This document shows positions 4,876 to 8,818 of a stretch of DNA of 8,818 bases, piece after piece. Under the pieces are notes generated by a model that did not search any database, was not told where the DNA came from, and worked only from the letters and a program-made list of their open reading frames with translations. Made by a program: the position numbers and the translations under genes. The DNA lies in NCBI GenBank assembly GCA_947003375.1, contig CAMQOJ010000156.1:1-8818 (forward strand), read 5' to 3'. This DNA comes from an uncultured Lachnospiraceae bacterium (GTDB lineage: Bacteria; Bacillota; Clostridia; Lachnospirales; Lachnospiraceae). Each line of letters starts with the position of its first letter. Positions within the stretch are counted from its first letter, which is position 1.

Positions 4876-6705
4876 ATGAAGAAAGTATTGTGTAAATGGG
4901 CGGCGCTGTGCCTTGCGGCGGCCATGCTGGTAGGCTGCGGCAGTGACGGCACAGGGAACGGGCTGGAGGACATGGGAGTCTCACTGACCGATGGACCGGG
5001 CGGAAACGCGGACGGGCAGGAAAGCGGCGGACAGGACAGCTCCCAGGCTCCGGCGGAAGACGGCAGCGGCAGCGCGGCCATGTATGAGGCCTATGTGAAG
5101 GTTCTGGAGGACATCTATTTCGACCAGAAATTCCCGGACGGTACGGAGCACGGCCTTCAGCCGGCCAGTGCCGACATCACCGACAATATGTTCGCGGTAT
5201 ACGACATCGATGCCGATGGCAGGGAAGAACTGATCGTCTTCTATACCACCACCTATACAGCCGGGATGGTGGAGATCATATATGACTACGACAGCGGCAC
5301 GGGAGACGTGCGGGAGGAGTTCCTGGCATACCCGATGCGGACCTATTATGACAATGGCATAGTAGAGGTGGAGGCATCCCACAATCAGGGCTTGGCCAGC
5401 GATGGCGGCGCTGACGGGAATTTCTGGCCATACAGCCTGTACCGCTATGACCCTGAGACGGATGCCTATGTATCACTGGCCAGCGTGGACGCCTGGAGCA
5501 GGGGCTTCCGGGAGGAGGACTATGACGGGAACCCCTTCCCCCAGGAGGTGGACGCAGACGGGGACGGCGTAGTGTACTATGTGGCCACAGAGGGAAATGA
5601 GCCGAAGGCCCCTATGGACGGCGCGGAATACGACCAGTGGCGGGATTCCTGCCTGAAAGGGGCGAAGCCCATACAGGTTCCTTACGTAAACCTGACGACG
5701 GACAATATCTATGCTATAACGAATGGCAGCGCTGCGGGTGGCGGCGCTGTGGGAAACGGAAGTGCTGCGGGTGGCGGCGCTGTGGGAAACGGAAGTGCTG
5801 CGGGTGGCGGCGCTGATGGAAATGGCAATGCTGCCGGAAATGCCACGGACAGCGGTGCAGAGCCTGGCAGCGCCGGCGGCTCGGAGGCTCTGGCCGGGGG
5901 GCAGATTTTGGACCAATCCTTCCCTGTGATGCTGGACGGCTGGGGAGGGGTGGTCTTCGCGCCCTTTGCGCCGGGAGACCTCATGGAGGATGAAAACGGC
6001 CATGTCTGCTTCGGGGATGTGCGCTTCGCCCTGTTCCAGGACGGGAAGACGGTCGCTGTCCTGCCCGGCGAGAACGAGGAGAACATATTCTACGGCCAGC
6101 AGTTCAAGGAGGTGCTGGCCGTAGCCTTCCAGGATTACAATGAGGACGGCAGGACGGACATCCTGGTGCTCCTGGAATACGCCGGGGTGCAGGGGGCGAA
6201 CATAGACGTGCCGGTTCGCATGGTGCGGGCCTATGCCCAGGAGGAAGGAAGCAAGGACTTTTATCTGGACAGGCCGGTGTCAGAGTATCTGGGCTCCTAT
6301 GCCGACAGCATGGAACAGGTATATGAGGGATTGGATACTTACGCCGGAATCTATGCCGTGGCCACGGACAAGTCCGCCTGGGAGGTGGAGCGGTTCGCCA
6401 GGAAGGTGAAGCGGCAGATCCTGGCCAGGGATTTCCGGGGCCTGTGTGAGGAGATTGCCTTTCCGATTACCGTAGACGGCACAGTATATCAGGATCGGGA
6501 GGCCTTTTTGGGGGCGGATTTCATTCAGGATCCGAATCCGGCCTTTCTGGACGCGCTGCAAAAGGAGCCCTGCGGGAACATGTTCGTGAATTATCAGGGC
6601 ATAGCCATGGGAGAGGGGGCGGTATGGATTGGAGAGATCCTGGACGACAACCTGGTCTCCCAGGGGCTTAAGGTGTATGGCATGAATGGGGTGTCAGTGG
6701 ACTGA
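4876..6705 (+). CDS. Large secreted lipoprotein with acidic DxDxDG loops and a tandem-repeat linker
   Basis: A 609-residue protein starting M-K-K-V-L-C-K-W with a hydrophobic signal core and lipobox L18-V-G-C21, so it should be lipidated at Cys21 and held on the outer face of the membrane. Residues 22-66 are a Gly/Ser/Asp-rich tether. Domain 1 (about 68-280) has D110-I-D-A-D-G-R-E-E118 followed by a hydrophobic strand, and D226-A-D-G-D-G. Residues 283-340 are a Gly/Ala/Asn linker built on an 11-residue repeat, N-G-S-A-A-G-G-G-A-V-G, three times. Domain 2 (about 345-609) has D420-Y-N-E-D-G-R-T-D428 followed by I-L-V-L-L. Such loops resemble calcium-binding FG-GAP/EF-hand-like loops; binding is not shown. 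No catalytic motif is visible and I do not recognise a named family. It follows the protease gene by 110 bases across a hairpin and may belong to its operon as a co-sensor or target. Confidence 0.88.
   Translation: MKKVLCKWAALCLAAAMLVGCGSDGTGNGLEDMGVSLTDGPGGNADGQESGGQDSSQAPAEDGSGSAAMYEAYVKVLEDIYFDQKFPDGTEHGLQPASADITDNMFAVYDIDADGREELIVFYTTTYTAGMVEIIYDYDSGTGDVREEFLAYPMRTYYDNGIVEVEASHNQGLASDGGADGNFWPYSLYRYDPETDAYVSLASVDAWSRGFREEDYDGNPFPQEVDADGDGVVYYVATEGNEPKAPMDGAEYDQWRDSCLKGAKPIQVPYVNLTTDNIYAITNGSAAGGGAVGNGSAAGGGAVGNGSAAGGGADGNGNAAGNATDSGAEPGSAGGSEALAGGQILDQSFPVMLDGWGGVVFAPFAPGDLMEDENGHVCFGDVRFALFQDGKTVAVLPGENEENIFYGQQFKEVLAVAFQDYNEDGRTDILVLLEYAGVQGANIDVPVRMVRAYAQEEGSKDFYLDRPVSEYLGSYADSMEQVYEGLDTYAGIYAVATDKSAWEVERFARKVKRQILARDFRGLCEEIAFPITVDGTVYQDREAFLGADFIQDPNPAFLDALQKEPCGNMFVNYQGIAMGEGAVWIGEILDDNLVSQGLKVYGMNGVSVD
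5722..5820 (+). repeat. Three tandem 33-bp repeats inside the lipoprotein gene
   Basis: The units are 5722-5754, 5755-5787 and 5788-5820. Units 1 and 2 differ at 3 positions, units 2 and 3 at 2. A decayed partial copy (AATGGCAATGCTGCC...) follows from 5821. Each unit is a multiple of three and codes N-G-S-A-A-G-G-G-A-(V/D)-G, so gain or loss of units would change linker length without a frameshift. Confidence 0.95.
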
Positions 6706-6720
6706 AGAATATTTTAGGGC

Positions 6721-6749
6721 TTGTTTGTTTTGCCGCTTCGTTATACAAT
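6721..6749 (+). promoter_or_regulatory. Probable promoter of the DUF6020-like gene
   Basis: TTGTTT (6721-6726, matching only the TTG of the -35 consensus) and TACAAT (6744-6749, 5 of 6 to the -10 consensus) are 17 bases apart in an AT-rich patch that stands out from its GC-rich surroundings. The expected start near 6756 gives a leader of about 30 bases. No terminator is visible after the lipoprotein gene, so read-through is also possible. Confidence 0.5.
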
Positions 6750-6787
6750 AGCCATGTAAAATAATCAAAGACAGGACAAGGACGGAT

Positions 6788-8659
6788 ATGGATAGAAGGA
6801 AGCGGTGGAACAGGGATATATGGATGAGGAGCATATTGGCTTTCCTGGGGACTTACGGGGGTTGCTATCTGGGCAGCATAGCCGGGATTTATCGCGCGGC
6901 GTTTTCCATTATGGGCGCGCCGCTGATGCTATTGATGCTTTGGCTGCTGGCCCGGACCCGGAAACGGCTTGGGGAGATAGGGGATAAGAAGCGGCTTGGG
7001 CGCAGGGTCAGATATGGGGCCGTTGTGAGCTTTCTGTTTTCTATTACCATGATTGCGGGCTATCAGCTCCAGAACTTCGGCATGACTGGACTGGGAGTAA
7101 AGGGGAAGGCCTTGATTCTGCTGCGCAGCGCATGCCTGGCCATAGCCGTGTTTCCTTTTACGGACATTCTGTTTTGTGCCATTGAGAAGATTCCCGTCCA
7201 CAGGACAAGGCAGAAGCGGCAGGGCGGCTGGAAAGCCTGGAAGGTGTTCAGTCTCAGCGCGGCGCTCATTTTCCTATGCCTGATTCCTGTATGGCTGGCA
7301 TACTATCCGATTATCATGTCTTATGACTTTCACAGGCAGATAGGTGAGGCTGCGAAGGGCTTCGCGTGGTTCTGGCCCTATCAGCCTATCGCCCACACAT
7401 GGCTTATCTGGCTCTTCCTCCAACTGGGGTATCTCTGTGGAAATCTGCAGACGGGAATGGCATGTATGGCGCTGTTCCAGATGCTTGTCTACTCGTTGAC
7501 GGCGGGCTATGCCTGTGCCTTCCTGTACCGTATTCTGGGGAAGCGCTGGACGGTAGTGGCAGGTATCCTGTTCTTTGGGGTATTTCCCCTGAATTCGGTT
7601 ATGGTACTGTGCACCACAAAGGATGTTCTGTTCGGAACGCTTTTTTTGCTCTTCATCCTGTTATTGGCGGAACGGCTGTTCTTCTGTCAGGGGAGGAAGG
7701 CGCTCATCATGGACGGCCTGCTGGTGCTGGAGGGCTGTCTGATGATGCAGCTTCGGAATAACTGCATCTATGCCGTGGCGGTCTTTGGCATCGTCTGGCT
7801 GTTTTCTGCCCAGAAAAAAGAGAAGCTGCATGTGCTCCTGCTCTGCGTCCTGCTGTTGGCGGGAGGGAAGGGGACAGGAATGGCCATAAAGGCAGCAATA
7901 GGCACGCAGCTGGGGACCGCCAAGGTGGAAATGTACAGCGTTCCCATCCAGCAGTTTACAAGAGTGGGGCATTATCATGGGGAGGAGCTTGATGGAAAGA
8001 CACGGGAAATGCTGGAGTCCTATGTCCCTGAGGAATGCTGGCAGGAGTATAACCCGCCGATTTCAGACGCGCCAAAAGGGGTGGTGGCAGTGACGACATT
8101 TCAGGAGAACTGGGACGGCCACATGGGACAGATGCTGGCGGACTGGTTCCGGCTGGGCATTCGGTATCCGAATGATTATATCGATGCGTTCCTGGAGCTG
8201 ACGAGGGGGTATTGGTTCCTGGACGACAGGTCCTATGCGGAATGCCTCGGCTACGGGACGGAGGGAAGGATGGGGACGATTTATACTTATAATGTGTCCA
8301 CCATGGAAGACGGCACGGAAATACCCCATGAATCGAAGTTCCCATGGCTGGAGGAGCAGCTGGAGAAAATCGTCAGCGGGAACGCCTATTACAACTGGCC
8401 GATTCTGTCGCTCCTGTTCAAAAGCGCCTTCTATGTCTGGGGACTTTTGATGGTATGGATCGCATTCCTGTTCCGGCGCCAGAAGAAGCAGGCCATACTC
8501 TGTCTGTTTCCGCTGCTGTATATGGGAACGCTGTTTCTGGGGCCTGTGGTGCAGATCAGATATGTCTTTCCGGCCATGCTTGTGCTGCCGGTGGCGGCGT
8601 GCCTGCTGCTGGAGCAGGAAGACTCCATGCTGGCATTAGAAGTTGACCTGGCGGACTGA
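6788..8659 (+). CDS. Multi-pass membrane protein, DUF6020-like (probable GT-C-type)
   Basis: A 623-residue protein with many hydrophobic segments, clearest at about 14-34, 40-56, 77-93, 106-130, 153-172, 201-218, 222-247, 254-275, 281-298, 326-340, 347-358, 538-562 and 568-603. Recognisable points are the acidic loop after a membrane segment, Y-Y-P-I-I-M-S-Y-D180, the segment T-T-K-D279, the motif V-P-I-Q-Q-F-T-R (385-392), and near the end V-Q-I-R-Y-V-F-P-A (588-596). These fit my recollection of DUF6020 proteins common in Lachnospiraceae, which have a GT-C-like layout: a membrane enzyme with an acidic residue in the first outer loop. A sugar-transfer role in the envelope is an inference; no substrate can be named. 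The large soluble part (about 375-535) should face outward. ATG 6788 is chosen because AAGGA (6778-6782) lies 5 bases upstream; the stop is TGA 8657-8659. Confidence 0.75.
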   Translation: MDRRKRWNRDIWMRSILAFLGTYGGCYLGSIAGIYRAAFSIMGAPLMLLMLWLLARTRKRLGEIGDKKRLGRRVRYGAVVSFLFSITMIAGYQLQNFGMTGLGVKGKALILLRSACLAIAVFPFTDILFCAIEKIPVHRTRQKRQGGWKAWKVFSLSAALIFLCLIPVWLAYYPIIMSYDFHRQIGEAAKGFAWFWPYQPIAHTWLIWLFLQLGYLCGNLQTGMACMALFQMLVYSLTAGYACAFLYRILGKRWTVVAGILFFGVFPLNSVMVLCTTKDVLFGTLFLLFILLLAERLFFCQGRKALIMDGLLVLEGCLMMQLRNNCIYAVAVFGIVWLFSAQKKEKLHVLLLCVLLLAGGKGTGMAIKAAIGTQLGTAKVEMYSVPIQQFTRVGHYHGEELDGKTREMLESYVPEECWQEYNPPISDAPKGVVAVTTFQENWDGHMGQMLADWFRLGIRYPNDYIDAFLELTRGYWFLDDRSYAECLGYGTEGRMGTIYTYNVSTMEDGTEIPHESKFPWLEEQLEKIVSGNAYYNWPILSLLFKSAFYVWGLLMVWIAFLFRRQKKQAILCLFPLLYMGTLFLGPVVQIRYVFPAMLVLPVAACLLLEQEDSMLALEVDLAD

Positions 8660-8783
8660 TACCTCCAGCACTTTACAGGCACCTTGACTACTGAATAAAG
8701 GGCTTTTCACCTTGCCAAAGGGCTGTTAGCTTCAGGAATCAACCTGGCAGAAATTGACAGAATCAAGGAATAAGGCCTATAAC
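8660..8783 (+). other. Tail after the last gene, with a possible gene remnant
   Basis: No terminator hairpin is visible after the DUF6020-like gene. From 8699 to a TAA at 8771-8773 one plus-strand frame reads R-A-F-H-L-A-K-G-L-L-A-S-G-I-N-L-A-E-I-D-R-I-K-E. It looks like a genuine C-terminal helix pair but is cut upstream by TAA 8696-8698 and has no start codon. It may be the end of a decayed gene; the family is not identifiable from 24 residues. An 8-base direct repeat AAAGGGCT lies in this stretch. Confidence 0.3.
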
Positions 8784-8818
8784 CTGTCTCTTATACACAT
8801 CTCCGAGCCCACGAGACA
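8784..8818 (+). other. Illumina Nextera adapter read-through (not genomic)
   Basis: Bases 8784-8802 are the 19-bp Tn5 mosaic end CTGTCTCTTATACACATCT. Bases 8803-8817 (CCGAGCCCACGAGAC) complete the reverse complement of the Nextera read-2 adapter. Base 8818 would be the first index base. The true sequence ends at 8783, and the mosaic end must not be taken for a natural transposon end. Confidence 0.97.

Noticed and set aside
5722..5820. CRISPR-like array
   Set aside because: The units are contiguous without spacers, are in frame and code a regular Gly/Ala linker within an intact gene.
8784..8802. Tn5-type transposon end as a natural mobile element
   Set aside because: The mosaic end is followed by the Nextera read-2 adapter at the contig end, so it is a library artefact.

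Overview
The window reads as a chromosomal stretch from a GC-rich Clostridia bacterium, most likely a gut Lachnospiraceae. The basis is the gene content (a BlaI/M56-BlaR1 pair, a YitT/DUF2179 membrane protein, a DUF6020-like membrane protein, a YfhO C-terminus and a large Gly/Asp-rich lipoprotein), the Gram-positive AGGAGG-type ribosome binding sites and the purine-rich plus strand. All supported genes lie on the plus strand. This placement comes from reading the sequence; no database search was run.

Layout: (1) 1-390, the last 129 codons of a YfhO-family envelope protein that begins outside the window. (2) 391-577, a purine-rich gap, then a complete YitT-family membrane protein (578-1450) closed by a strong intrinsic terminator (1471-1530). 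(3) 1531-1782, a regulatory interval with an inverted repeat of unknown role, then a good sigma-A promoter (1656-1684) overlain by two TGTAGACA-type palindromes whose centres are 32 bp apart. (4) 1783-4765, a BlaI/MecI-type repressor overlapping by 8 bp an 870-residue M56 (BlaR1-type) membrane metalloprotease. (5) 4876-6705, a 609-residue lipoprotein with a 33-bp tandem repeat coding its central linker. (6) 6788-8659, a multi-pass DUF6020-like (probably GT-C-like) membrane protein with its own likely promoter. (7) 8660-8783, a short tail with a possible gene remnant. (8) 8784-8818, Illumina Nextera adapter sequence, not genome.

The central unit is a repressor/antirepressor signalling pair. 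The repressor probably binds the palindromes over its own promoter, and the membrane protease would cut it when its extracellular part senses a signal. That extracellular part (about 460 residues) shows no penicillin-binding signature. It has an acidic D-x-N-x-D-G-x-x-D loop of the FG-GAP/XAC2610 type, and the downstream lipoprotein carries similar loops. The system therefore probably senses an envelope or metal-related cue rather than beta-lactams. This is the most interesting point of the window, and it is an inference. The flanking YfhO and DUF6020-like proteins suggest an envelope-glycosylation neighbourhood, but nothing here shows they are regulated together.
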